Source: Bacteroidales bacterium UBA5382 (GTDB taxonomy: Bacteria; Bacteroidota; Bacteroidia; Bacteroidales; Dysgonomonadaceae). Taken from it: a stretch of 64,000 nucleotides of DNA. The translations under genes and the position numbers were made by a program. A model generated the notes under the pieces. It worked only from the letters and a program-made list of their open reading frames with translations. It did no database searches and had not been told where the DNA came from. Below, piece after piece: positions 9,414 to 18,451 of this stretch. The DNA is taken from contig DHOU01000040.1 in NCBI GenBank assembly GCA_002409745.1, positions 79,397 to 143,396 of the forward strand, written 5' to 3'. Each line of letters starts with the position of its first letter. Position 1 is the stretch's first letter.

Positions 9414-10331
9414 ATGAAAAAGATAAATATACTTTTTTTATGGATACTGGGTATTGTGTTAAGCGTGAGTTCCTGTAAGGATGATGCGAATCCTTATGAT
9501 TATTCGGATAACACATTCGTCAGAGTAACTGAAAAATCGGTTTCCATAGCCATAGGAGATAGCTATACGTTCGTTCCCTATTTCGATAGCGACGAAACCG
9601 CAAACAAAAAATTTATCTGGAATGTGTTGGATCCTTCCATTGCGGAGGCAAATGCAGGTAATGACCATGCAGGAATCGTTACCGGAAAATCCGAGGGAAC
9701 AACCGTCGTAGAGATTGTTTCAGAAGATCAGACGATGCGGTATTTTGTGGATGTGGTCGTTTTTAAACCGTTTGAATTGGAATATCCGATATATATCGAT
9801 TTCGGACCGAGGTTGTCGGGAGAACCCTTTAATAATTATACTGGAAACGATATGAAGATACTCTCCAATTTGGTAGATGAGAAATCCAATATCACTGAAT
9901 TTTCAATCGAAATAAGCAGTCCGTTTTCCGGAACGTTGGTACGTGATCTTCCTAATGTATTAGGTTTTCCTCGTGAAGTGTCGAACGATGTTTTGTTTTC
10001 GGACGGAATCAAAATACCGGTTAGTAGCTTTAAGATTTCAAACCTGAACAAACGGCAAAAGTATACGTTCATATTCTACGGTGCGATTAACGATAACAAC
10101 ACCGAGACCGAATATCGGGTTATCGGAAAAACCGACGGCTCTGTACTTCTCAACACGTCTTATAATACATCGAATGTCGCGATCGTTGAAAATATTTTAC
10201 CGAAGGATGATTCTACAATCGATATCACCTTGCAAGCGGGTCCTAACAATATGCAATGGGCCAAGTTTTTCGGTATCAATGCAATGATAATTTTTCCGGA
10301 AGGATATGAATTGCCGTTTCCTAAGGATTGA
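9414..10331 (+). CDS. Surface lipoprotein with Ig-like (BIG2-type) domain, SusE/F position
   Basis: A 305-residue lipoprotein with signal peptide and lipobox ending in Cys21 (SVSSC). The residues after the Cys are KDD, matching the K(D/E)2 lipoprotein surface-export signal described in Bacteroidota. Residues about 33-115 look like a bacterial Ig-like domain (IAEANAGNDHAGIVTGKSEG followed by TTVVEIV). The remainder is beta-rich and unrecognised. Its place directly after susD is where SusE/SusF-type glycan-binding proteins are found, so a surface carbohydrate-binding role is the best inference. No catalytic motif seen. The long hairpin at 10356-10397 follows it. Confidence 0.8.
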   Translation: MKKINILFLWILGIVLSVSSCKDDANPYDYSDNTFVRVTEKSVSIAIGDSYTFVPYFDSDETANKKFIWNVLDPSIAEANAGNDHAGIVTGKSEGTTVVEIVSEDQTMRYFVDVVVFKPFELEYPIYIDFGPRLSGEPFNNYTGNDMKILSNLVDEKSNITEFSIEISSPFSGTLVRDLPNVLGFPREVSNDVLFSDGIKIPVSSFKISNLNKRQKYTFIFYGAINDNNTETEYRVIGKTDGSVLLNTSYNTSNVAIVENILPKDDSTIDITLQAGPNNMQWAKFFGINAMIIFPEGYELPFPKD

Positions 10332-10355
10332 TCAGGAATAATATGAAATAAAACT

Positions 10356-10397
10356 TTTACTATCGGGCGATGACAAACTAAATCGTCCGATAGTAAA
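10356..10397. other. Strong intra-locus hairpin between transport and enzyme genes
   Basis: TTTACTATCGGGCGAT (10356-10371) pairs with ATCGTCCGATAGTAAA (10382-10397): 16 bp with one G-U pair and a 10-base loop. No T-tract follows directly, so it is more likely an mRNA-stability or processing element, or a leaky terminator, separating the susCD-lipoprotein transcript from the enzyme genes. Confidence 0.65.
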
Positions 10398-10424
10398 TCA
10401 ATCAAATTACAAAAATTTTTAATT

Positions 10425-11588
10425 ATGCGAATAATATCGTTGACGTGTATCTTATTTTTTACAGTCTCTATAACCGTTTTTTCACAAAACCGACCGTTTA
10501 ACGGATTGGATATGAACATGGGTAACCTCTACCGGCTTTCCAATGCGGAAAGCCGATCGATCAGCCCGGAGAATTTTACCGGAGAAAAGGGAAAGGGGGG
10601 AATGGCAAAGCCCGATCCGAATGCTCCCCGAAATACAGCTAATGCCACCCATGCTTCGCGCGATTTGGGACAGGGATGGAAAGTCAATCCCTATGTCCGC
10701 ATCGAACCGGGCGAAACATTTACCATGGCCGAAATCGACGGCCCCGGCGCCATTCAGCATATCTGGATGACGCCCACCGGCAATTGGCGGTTTTCCATTC
10801 TCCGTATTTATTGGGATGATGAAACGGAACCTTCGGTGGAATGTCCCGTAGGGGATTTCTTCGGGCTGGGATGGAACGAATACGCACACCTGAATTCGAT
10901 GCCCGTAACCGTAAATCCCGGAAGCGCCTTTAATTGCTACTGGGTGATGCCTTTCCGCAAAAAATGCCGCATCACGATGACTAACATCAACGATGCGGAG
11001 GGCATGAATCTGTATTATCAAATCGATTATACCCTCACCGATGTGCCTGCGGATGCGGCTTATTTCCATGCGCAATTCCGTCGTACGAAAGTCAATAAAA
11101 CATCGGATTATATCATCATCGACGGAATTAAAGGAGAAGGGCAGTATGTCGGCGTTTATTTGGCATGGCAGGTAAACAATAACGGCTGGTGGGGCGAAGG
11201 TGAAATCAAGTTCTTTATGGACGGCGACACCCGCTTTCCTACCATTATCGGGACCGGCACGGAGGATTATTTCTGCGGATCGTATAACTTCGACCGCCAC
11301 GGAAAATATGTAACCTATACCACTCCATACGCCGGATTGGTGCAGGTATTGCCGCCCGATATTACCTATCGTTCGGGACAACGTTTCGGAATGTACCGTT
11401 GGCATGTGATGGATCCTATCCGTTTTAAAAAGGATTTAAAGATCACGATTCAGGATTTGGGTTGGCGCCATGGTGGGCGTTATCTGCCACAGCAATCCGA
11501 TATTTCTTCCACTTGTTTCTGGTATCAGACCGAACCACACGCCAAGTTTCCCGCACTTCCCGGATGGTCGCAATTGGAAGTAAATTAA
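10425..11588 (+). CDS. DUF2961 (GH172) secreted glycosidase
   Basis: A secreted enzyme of 387 residues, with signal peptide 1-20 and the family N-terminal block NLYRLSNAESRSISPENF at about 29-46. DUF2961 is now GH172, which includes difructose-anhydride enzymes and exo-acting D-arabinofuranosidases from gut Bacteroidota. The region GEGEIKFFMDGD (Glu258 and Glu260) and TGTEDYF (Glu280) carry the conserved acidic residues; their spacing agrees with the catalytic Glu pair known for the family, though assignment here is by pattern only. Together with the isomerase and ribulokinase it suggests release of D-arabinose (or another furanose) in the periplasm. Twenty-one bases separate it from the second GH172 gene. 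Confidence 0.88.
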   Translation: MRIISLTCILFFTVSITVFSQNRPFNGLDMNMGNLYRLSNAESRSISPENFTGEKGKGGMAKPDPNAPRNTANATHASRDLGQGWKVNPYVRIEPGETFTMAEIDGPGAIQHIWMTPTGNWRFSILRIYWDDETEPSVECPVGDFFGLGWNEYAHLNSMPVTVNPGSAFNCYWVMPFRKKCRITMTNINDAEGMNLYYQIDYTLTDVPADAAYFHAQFRRTKVNKTSDYIIIDGIKGEGQYVGVYLAWQVNNNGWWGEGEIKFFMDGDTRFPTIIGTGTEDYFCGSYNFDRHGKYVTYTTPYAGLVQVLPPDITYRSGQRFGMYRWHVMDPIRFKKDLKITIQDLGWRHGGRYLPQQSDISSTCFWYQTEPHAKFPALPGWSQLEVN

Positions 11589-11609
11589 AAACCTACATAT
11601 TAAGTTTAA

Positions 11610-13547
11610 ATGAAAAAAGTATCTCTAAAAATTTTATTCGGTATAGTAGCCATAGTGTGTATTTGCTTTGAAAGTTATGCTCAAAAATATACTTTCAAAA
11701 ATGAATTGGAATTATTAAAGCGCGTAGACAAACTTCCCGAATACCGGACGAACTCGTATGTAGAACAGATTTCGAGTTACGATACAACCGGGGGAAATGA
11801 CGACGGTTTCGACGGTACCTATTCGTATCTCCGGAAAGAGAAGGAAGGACTGGTGATTGCCGATTTGAAAGGCCCGGGTGTCGTCAACCGTATTTGGACA
11901 CCTACTCCTACCAACGATACGCTTCTATTCTATTTCGATGGAGAAAAAAAGCCGCGCCTGAAAATCCGTTTTATGGATTTGTTTTCGGGAGATGTTTATC
12001 CTTTTGTCAACCCCGTTTGCGGAAACGAAATCGGAGGATATTACTGTTATATCCCGTTTCCTTATAAAAAGTCCCTGAAGATTGTTTTTCAGGGGGAGAA
12101 ATTGATGTTTCATCAGGTGCAGTACCGGAGTTTACCGGGAAAAGAAGTGGAAACCTGGACCGGTGTATTGTCGCAGTCGGATAAAGATGTGCTCACGGAA
12201 GTAAACGCGGTCTGGGCGGATATCTCCCCTGAAGTTACCCGTTATGCTGTCGGAAAATCCTCGGGGGTACAGACGGATCAGAAGTCGGTTACGCTGGTAC
12301 CGGGAGAGGAAATTTCTTTCTTCGAGCAAAACGGTCCCGGCCGGATCGTAGGCTTTGAAATCGATGGTGGCAATTCATTCGAAGGATTGTATAAAGATGT
12401 GATACTTGCGGCCAATTGGGACGGAGAGCAAGTGGATGCCATTTATTCGCCGGTGGCCGATTTCTTCGGATATGCGTATGGAAAACCGGCCATGAGAAGC
12501 CTTGTCATGGGAAGGCAGGGGACTTCCAATTATTGTTATTTGCCGATGCCGTATGACCGTGGGGCAAGGATGCGGCTGATTTATAAAAAGAGGGAAGGCG
12601 TACAACAAAATCCCGTCTCGCTGAATATCAAAGTATATTATAATGCTACCGCAAGGGATGCGAAAAACGAAGGAAAGTTTTATTCCGTTTGGAGACGTGA
12701 AAAACCCGAAACCGGGCAATTCTATGAGTTTCTTCAATTAAAAGGGAAAGGCCATTATGTGGGAACGATCCATATCGCGCAGGGATTGCGTCCGGGAATG
12801 ACTTTGTTTTTCGAGGGAGACGACAGCACCCGCGTGGACGGCAGGATGCGCCTACACGGGACCGGATCGGAGGACTATTATAACGGTGGTTGGTATGCGC
12901 TGTTGGATCGATGGGACCGCGGAATCAGTCTGCCGCTTCATGGCGCGCTCGATTACTCGTTACCGATGAACCGTACCGGCGGCTACCGTTTCTTTTTGGC
13001 CGATAAAATGCCTTTTGAAAAAGAAATTTATCACGGCATGGAGCATGGTCCGGTAGGGAATGAGTTTCCGGTGGATTATACTTCCGTGGCTTTTTATTAC
13101 GGAGCGCAACCGCTCACGGGCAAGATGGAGCCGACAGAAGAACTGCGAACCGTTTATTTGCCGACTGAGCATGTCTATTTTCCGCAGTTGATGGATTTGA
13201 CACTGGGCGAAGGAATCCAAGTCACCCACCAAAGGGGAATACGCGTCCATACCGATCGCGAGGGAATGATGCGTGTCATGTTGAACGATGTGCCCGAAGG
13301 GAAGTACAAAGTACTTATCTCCTATTACGAAAAACCCGAAGGAGCCGATTTCCAAGTGTGGCAACGCCAAAATCAATTGTCCGACTGGAAATCGACGAAA
13401 AACAGCAACGAAGCGCTAAAGGAAAAAATTCACATCGGCGATATCGAACTCACCCGACAAACCAATTCCGTTACTTTCCATGTACGTAAGAACGGAGAGG
13501 GAAGGCAATTCGAATTGGATCGTATTATTTTAGAGAGAATAGATTAA
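11610..13547 (+). CDS. DUF2961 (GH172-like) protein, long form
   Basis: A 645-residue secreted protein (signal peptide 1-23, ending SYAQ) of the same superfamily as its upstream neighbour but much longer. An N-terminal jelly-roll-like half is followed by the conserved HGTGSEDYYNGGWY block, with Glu421 in the position of Glu280 of the short paralogue. The segment corresponding to GEGEIKFFMDGD reads RPGMTLFFEGDD, so the first acidic pair is absent and only a shifted Glu remains. This implies a different catalytic arrangement or specificity. A C-terminal beta domain of about 120 residues (FQVWQRQNQLSDW) may be a carbohydrate-binding or accessory module. Co-transcribed with flanking genes. Confidence 0.83.
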   Translation: MKKVSLKILFGIVAIVCICFESYAQKYTFKNELELLKRVDKLPEYRTNSYVEQISSYDTTGGNDDGFDGTYSYLRKEKEGLVIADLKGPGVVNRIWTPTPTNDTLLFYFDGEKKPRLKIRFMDLFSGDVYPFVNPVCGNEIGGYYCYIPFPYKKSLKIVFQGEKLMFHQVQYRSLPGKEVETWTGVLSQSDKDVLTEVNAVWADISPEVTRYAVGKSSGVQTDQKSVTLVPGEEISFFEQNGPGRIVGFEIDGGNSFEGLYKDVILAANWDGEQVDAIYSPVADFFGYAYGKPAMRSLVMGRQGTSNYCYLPMPYDRGARMRLIYKKREGVQQNPVSLNIKVYYNATARDAKNEGKFYSVWRREKPETGQFYEFLQLKGKGHYVGTIHIAQGLRPGMTLFFEGDDSTRVDGRMRLHGTGSEDYYNGGWYALLDRWDRGISLPLHGALDYSLPMNRTGGYRFFLADKMPFEKEIYHGMEHGPVGNEFPVDYTSVAFYYGAQPLTGKMEPTEELRTVYLPTEHVYFPQLMDLTLGEGIQVTHQRGIRVHTDREGMMRVMLNDVPEGKYKVLISYYEKPEGADFQVWQRQNQLSDWKSTKNSNEALKEKIHIGDIELTRQTNSVTFHVRKNGEGRQFELDRIILERID

Positions 13548-13565
13548 CCAAACCGTATTTATAGT

Positions 13566-15659
13566 ATGAAACGTTTCTTTATTTTCCCTTTTGCGATAGC
13601 GATCCTGTTTATGTTCAACAATAGGATATATGCGAATACGGATGGTTTGTCAAAGAAGAGCGGGATCCGTACAGAAACGTTTCCTCCTTTGCTCCGGAAA
13701 GCGATCGCCCGACTTCAATACGATGGTTTGGGAGCGCATTCCGGTAAGGCGGAGGCGACGAAGATCGATGAAAATACGGTACATGTTATCGTGACGTTTT
13801 CGTTGAAGGAAGCCGTTCAGCAAGACGATTGGCAAGTACAGATTCTTCCGTCATTCATCCCGTCGTTCCATTGGGCGCCGCATTTGACTCCTACGGATAA
13901 TCATGTGATCGACCAACACGTGTTCCGTTCGCCGGCGCTGATCGTTTCCGACGGAAAACAACAATTGACAATCATCCCGGATCTCGAAATCTTGAAAGAA
14001 AGCGCGCCGGTGCGTTGGTATATGGATATGGATGCGCCGAACAACCGGTTGACGTTGGGAATGGCAGAGAATGACGTTTCGGGGCATATTCTTTTCGAGC
14101 GTACGCCCGGCACGGTTTTCCCGAAAGGGGAAGTCCGATTCGGATTTTATATGATGGCATCGGATAAGCCTGAAGATTTGCGCAATCCGTTTCGCAGGCC
14201 GTTGGATTTTATGTGGACGCGATGGGGGCGCGATCTGTATCGTTCCGGTAATCCCGTAAAAGGCGCTCTCCAACCATACGTGGAGCATACTTATCATTGG
14301 GCTTTTGACAGTTGGTCGAAAAGCGTATGGCAGGAGTTTACCCTTAACGGCAAGAGGGTAGGAGCGCCCGTGTTCATCGTCAATGTTACCCAAAGTCCCA
14401 ATTATCTCGGCGAAATCAATGAACGGGAATTCCGCTCCGTATGGAATCAGGCATGGTTCAGTTCGTTGCGTTCGGCCGGCGGCTTGTTTCGTTATGGCCG
14501 GCGAACGAAAAACAAAGAGTTAATGCGAAAGGCGCGGATGTCGAAAGAATTAGCGTTGGCGGCGCCTAAAAAAGAAGGATTTTTTTACGGATTGATCGCT
14601 ACCGAAATGGAAACCGTGGAGATCGACGGTAAAAAGTATCATCGAAGCAAAGGATGGGATCATTCTTATTGGGGCAATTCCAACCGGAATCCTTACACAT
14701 GGAGTGCCGAAGAATCCCCGTTTCATGTGCTCGATATGAGTTGGACGGCATTGTTGATGCTTCGGTGGCATGAGGAGTTGGAAAAGGATGCAAGGCTTCT
14801 TGCCTATGCCCGCGATTACGCCGACGCGCTGCTACGGGTACAAACGCCGGACGGATTCTTCCCCGGATGGTTGGACACGAAAACCTTACAGCCGATGCAA
14901 CACCTTAACCGGTCGCCCGAATCATCGATGTCGGTGACGTTCTTGTTGAAGTTATACGAATTGACCCGCCGGAAAGACTATAAAACCGCTGCGTTGAAAG
15001 CCATGGATGCCGTGATGCGCGAGATTATTCCCGTGGGGCAGTGGGAAGATTTCGAAACCTATTGGTCCTGTTCCCGTGTAGGTGCGGACGATTGGGTAGG
15101 CAAGAAAGTCGCCCGCAACAATATGTTTAAGCAAAATAATTTTTCCATGTTCTGGACAGCCGAGGCTTTATACGAATGTTACCGTATCACAGGCGAGGAA
15201 GGTTATCTGCAATATGGACAGCGGACGTTGGACAAAATGTTGATGACCCAAGCGTCGTGGCAACCGCCGTATATGCATGTGAATGTATTGGGCGGATTCG
15301 GCGTGTTGAACGCAGATGGCGAATGGAACGATTCGCGTGGAAGTTTGTTCGCCGAGTTGATCTTACAATACGGAAAACAATTGAATGAAAAGGAATACGA
15401 AGAACGTGGCATCGCGGCATTGAAATCCGCTTTTGTGATGATGTATTGTCCGGAAAATCCTCAAACAAAACGGCAATGGGAGAAAGTCTGGCCTTTCTTC
15501 GGGCCGGAGGACTACGGTTTTACCATGGAAAATTACGGACATGGAGGCCGAACCTCTCCCGAAGGCGAAGGAATGGGCGAATTTACCATTTACGATTGGG
15601 GAAACGGCGCGGCGGCGGAAGCCTATAACCGCATAAGAGATAGGTGGAAAATAGATTGA
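13566..15659 (+). CDS. Secreted (alpha/alpha)-barrel-like glycan-active protein, family not recognised
   Basis: A 697-residue protein with a signal peptide (about 1-23, ending IYAN). The first third is beta-rich. From residue about 290 there are repeated helical hairpins typical of six-hairpin glycosidases (SAGGLFRYGRRTKNKELMRKA is the region near 301-321; VTFLLKLYELTRRKDYKTAALKAM is near 460). Aromatic and acidic clusters (SKGWDHSYWGNSNRN, FFPGWLDTK, WNDSRGS, YDWGNGAAAEAY) resemble an active-site cleft. I cannot assign a known family. It lies 18 bases after the GH172 genes and before a DUF6786 gene, so a hydrolase or lyase acting on the same glycan is the reasonable inference. Confidence 0.75.
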   Translation: MKRFFIFPFAIAILFMFNNRIYANTDGLSKKSGIRTETFPPLLRKAIARLQYDGLGAHSGKAEATKIDENTVHVIVTFSLKEAVQQDDWQVQILPSFIPSFHWAPHLTPTDNHVIDQHVFRSPALIVSDGKQQLTIIPDLEILKESAPVRWYMDMDAPNNRLTLGMAENDVSGHILFERTPGTVFPKGEVRFGFYMMASDKPEDLRNPFRRPLDFMWTRWGRDLYRSGNPVKGALQPYVEHTYHWAFDSWSKSVWQEFTLNGKRVGAPVFIVNVTQSPNYLGEINEREFRSVWNQAWFSSLRSAGGLFRYGRRTKNKELMRKARMSKELALAAPKKEGFFYGLIATEMETVEIDGKKYHRSKGWDHSYWGNSNRNPYTWSAEESPFHVLDMSWTALLMLRWHEELEKDARLLAYARDYADALLRVQTPDGFFPGWLDTKTLQPMQHLNRSPESSMSVTFLLKLYELTRRKDYKTAALKAMDAVMREIIPVGQWEDFETYWSCSRVGADDWVGKKVARNNMFKQNNFSMFWTAEALYECYRITGEEGYLQYGQRTLDKMLMTQASWQPPYMHVNVLGGFGVLNADGEWNDSRGSLFAELILQYGKQLNEKEYEERGIAALKSAFVMMYCPENPQTKRQWEKVWPFFGPEDYGFTMENYGHGGRTSPEGEGMGEFTIYDWGNGAAAEAYNRIRDRWKID

Positions 15660-15683
15660 TATAGATTGATGAAAGATTGAAGG
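15646..15683 (+). repeat. 38-bp gene-end repeat, copy 1
   Basis: This stretch and 59666-59703 are identical at 34 of 38 positions and both are built from short AGATTGA units. In both places the repeat supplies the last codons and the TGA stop of the gene it overlaps and runs into the following spacer. Confidence 0.6.
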
Positions 15684-15713
15684 GATAACGGTGAATTTAA
15701 AAACAATAATAAG

Positions 15714-16961
15714 ATGAAAATAAATAACATGTTGATGCTTGCAACAGTGGGAAGCGCGCTACTGCTTTCCTGCACAAGCAACAGTAAAAAAACAGAAAAC
15801 AGTATGAACAACCATTTTGAAAAGGGAACGTTCGGATACGATCTCAATTATTTATCGGAAAAAGACAGTCTGATTGTGCTCAAATCGGCCGATGAAAGAG
15901 CGCAGGTGATCGTTTCGCCGGCTTATCAAGCCAAAGTATTCACTTCCACCACTGGCGGTGCAGAGGGCAAAAGCCTCGGCTTTGTCAATTACAAAGTCTT
16001 TGACTCGGGCGTCGTCGATGAACACATGAACGGGTACGGTGGCGAAAACCGTTTCTGGCTGGGACCCGAAGGCGGGCAATATTCCATTTATTTCCAGCCG
16101 GACGCCGAACAGGTATATGACAATTGGCATACGCCCCCGGCCATCGATACCGAAGCGTGGGAAGTACAAAGCGCATCGGATCAAGAAGCGGTGCTAACTA
16201 AGAAAATGGAACTGAAAAACTATAAGGGAAGCACGTTGAAAATTTCCGTCGAACGAAAGATAGCGCTTTTGCAAGCAGCTGATTTATCCCGTACGCTCGG
16301 TATGACGTTGCCGGACGGCGCAGCGGCGGTTGCGTATGCTACCGACAATAAAATCACCAATGGAAATGATTTCGAATGGACGCCCGAAACGGGAACCGTA
16401 TGCATATGGATGCTCGACATGTTCAATCCTTCCGATTCGGCCGTTACCGTAGTGCCGTACAACGAGGGCAATGATAAAGAATTAGGGGCGGTTGCGACCA
16501 CCGACTATTTCGGTGAGATACCTTCCGACCGGATCCGTTACGAAAACGGCACGCTCTATCTGAAAACGGACGGAAAATACCGCAGTAAATTGGGAATGAA
16601 CGCTAAGCGCACCAAAGCGGTTGCAGGGAACTACGATCCGATATCCCGACGGCTGACCGTTATCACCTTCGATGCGGATCCCGAGTCGACTTACCTCAAT
16701 CAGGAATGGAATCCGGCGAAAGATCCTTTAAAGGGCGACGCATTGAATGCTTATAACGACGGCCCGTTGGACGACGGCAGCATCATGGGCCCTTTCCTCG
16801 AACTGGAAAGTTGCTCGCCCGTTGCGTTCCTGAAATCCGGCGAATCACTGTCGCATACGCATCATGTATATCATTTTACGGGCGATGAAGCCGCGCTTTC
16901 CCCGATTTGTGAAAAGCTGCTGGGCGTCTCCCTCAAGCAAGTAAAGACTATTTTTAAATAA
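15714..16961 (+). CDS. DUF6786-family lipoprotein
   Basis: A 415-residue predicted lipoprotein with a short signal peptide and lipobox at ALLLSC (Cys20). The body contains GGENRFWLGPEGGQYSIYF and VYDNWHTPPAIDTEAWE, motifs I associate with the DUF6786 family of Bacteroidota, a beta-sandwich resembling aldose-1-epimerases. Function is not established; a carbohydrate-binding or mutarotase-like role is plausible because it sits directly upstream (10 bases) of the sugar symporter gene. An internal ATG gives a possible shorter start, but the lipobox supports the one used. Confidence 0.8.
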   Translation: MKINNMLMLATVGSALLLSCTSNSKKTENSMNNHFEKGTFGYDLNYLSEKDSLIVLKSADERAQVIVSPAYQAKVFTSTTGGAEGKSLGFVNYKVFDSGVVDEHMNGYGGENRFWLGPEGGQYSIYFQPDAEQVYDNWHTPPAIDTEAWEVQSASDQEAVLTKKMELKNYKGSTLKISVERKIALLQAADLSRTLGMTLPDGAAAVAYATDNKITNGNDFEWTPETGTVCIWMLDMFNPSDSAVTVVPYNEGNDKELGAVATTDYFGEIPSDRIRYENGTLYLKTDGKYRSKLGMNAKRTKAVAGNYDPISRRLTVITFDADPESTYLNQEWNPAKDPLKGDALNAYNDGPLDDGSIMGPFLELESCSPVAFLKSGESLSHTHHVYHFTGDEAALSPICEKLLGVSLKQVKTIFK

Positions 16962-16970
16962 CACATTTCA

Positions 16971-18431
16971 ATGAATCCACATCACAAACCGATGGAAAAG
17001 CATCATTTGGTTCCCAAAGGGATCCTGTTTCCTTTTATTCTTCTGACAGCCTTGTTCTTCATCTGGGCGGTGCCTAACAATATGACCGATGCCATGCTGG
17101 CCGCCTTTAAACGCATCATGAGTTTCTCCGACACTCAGACCGCTTGGATACAAGTCGTGGCATACCTGTTGGGATATGGCTGTTTCGCGTTGCCCGGCGC
17201 TATTTTCATCAAGAAACATACATACAAATCGGGGGTATTGCTGGGATTAAGCTTATGCATTACCGGCTGCTTCTTATTCTATCCGGCCATGCTGGCCATT
17301 GATATCAATCCGTTTTTCTGCTTCGCGGTATACCTTCTGGCATTTTTCATTTTATTCGCCGGACTGTCTATTTTGGAGACTTCCACCAATTCGTACGTGT
17401 ACGCGTTGGGCGATCCGGTAACGGCTACGAGAAGATTGAATTTCTCTCAATCGTTTAATCCGTTCGGAGCGTTGACCGGTGCTTTGGCGAGCCAAATCTT
17501 CGTTCTTTCGCAATTAAATACGATGAGCGCCGAGGATAGGAGCGGCCTTTCGCAAGCCGATTTGTTGCAGATACAGAATGGGGAGTTAAATGCCGTTACT
17601 ACGGCGTATGTGGTGCTGGGCCTGGTGATGCTTGTCTTGTTGGCAGCCATCTTTTTTACCCGCATGCCCAAGGCGCAGGACGATGATAAGACCTTGAATC
17701 TGAAAGCGACATTCGGGCGTCTCAAGCGCAATAAGAATTACGTTTGGGGCGTAGCGACCCAATTCTTTTATGTGGGAGCGCAGGTGGCGGTATGGTCGTT
17801 CCTGATCCGTTACGTCATTCAACATCTCGACTTGAACGGCGTGATCGCTTCATTAGGCTCGGGGGCGTCTTCCGAAACGATTATGAGTACACTGCGGAAT
17901 GTGGAACCGGTGGCCGCACGGTTTTATCATTTCTGCGAATGGATAGGGCTGGACGCCTTGCTGCCGCGTACGGCCGAACAAGCTGCGGCGACGTACTATA
18001 TTTTGTCGATGGTGTTGTTCGTCTGCGCTCGCTTTTTGTGTACCTGGCTGATGAAGTGGATCAAACCGGTGAACTTGCTGTCGGTGCTGGCGATTTTGGC
18101 GGTCATTTGCAGTGTGACAACGGTGTACGCACCGGGTTTCTTGGGCGTCTATGCGCTGATGGGCATTTCGGGTTGCATGTCGCTCATGTTCCCGACGATT
18201 TACGGCATCGGCATGCGCGGATTGGGAGAGGACACCAAAATCGGCAGTTCGGGAATGGTTATGGCAATTGCCGGAGCGGCTTTTTTGACGCAGATACAAG
18301 GCATCCTATCCGACCATTCGGGAAGCATTCAGTTAGCCTATTGGGTGCCTGCCGTTGCGTTTTTAATCATAACCGTATACAGCTTTACCATTGCCCGCGA
18401 TAAGAAGTTAGAGGCTTCTTTGGAAAATTGA
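16971..18431 (+). CDS. fucP: L-fucose:H+ symporter family permease (FucP-like MFS)
   Basis: A 12-helix major-facilitator inner-membrane sugar:proton symporter. The 486 residues are longer than E. coli FucP (438) because of a loop around 290-350. Typical family segments are ALFFIWAVPNNMTDAMLAAF in helix 1, LETSTNSYVYALG in helix 4, RRLNFSQSFNPFGALTG in helix 5, and MFPTIYGIGMRGLG with SSGMVMAIAGAA in the C-terminal half. E. coli FucP also carries D-arabinose. It is flanked by the DUF6786 gene and the kinase, so it brings the released monosaccharide to FucI and the kinase. Confidence 0.94.
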   Translation: MNPHHKPMEKHHLVPKGILFPFILLTALFFIWAVPNNMTDAMLAAFKRIMSFSDTQTAWIQVVAYLLGYGCFALPGAIFIKKHTYKSGVLLGLSLCITGCFLFYPAMLAIDINPFFCFAVYLLAFFILFAGLSILETSTNSYVYALGDPVTATRRLNFSQSFNPFGALTGALASQIFVLSQLNTMSAEDRSGLSQADLLQIQNGELNAVTTAYVVLGLVMLVLLAAIFFTRMPKAQDDDKTLNLKATFGRLKRNKNYVWGVATQFFYVGAQVAVWSFLIRYVIQHLDLNGVIASLGSGASSETIMSTLRNVEPVAARFYHFCEWIGLDALLPRTAEQAAATYYILSMVLFVCARFLCTWLMKWIKPVNLLSVLAILAVICSVTTVYAPGFLGVYALMGISGCMSLMFPTIYGIGMRGLGEDTKIGSSGMVMAIAGAAFLTQIQGILSDHSGSIQLAYWVPAVAFLIITVYSFTIARDKKLEASLEN

Positions 18432-18451
18432 TTTAAAAAGAGAATAATGAT

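Noticed and set aside
10482..11405. 307-codon open frame antisense to the first GH172 gene
   Set aside because: Shadow frame of a well-supported secreted enzyme; product has no signal peptide, domain or independent promoter.
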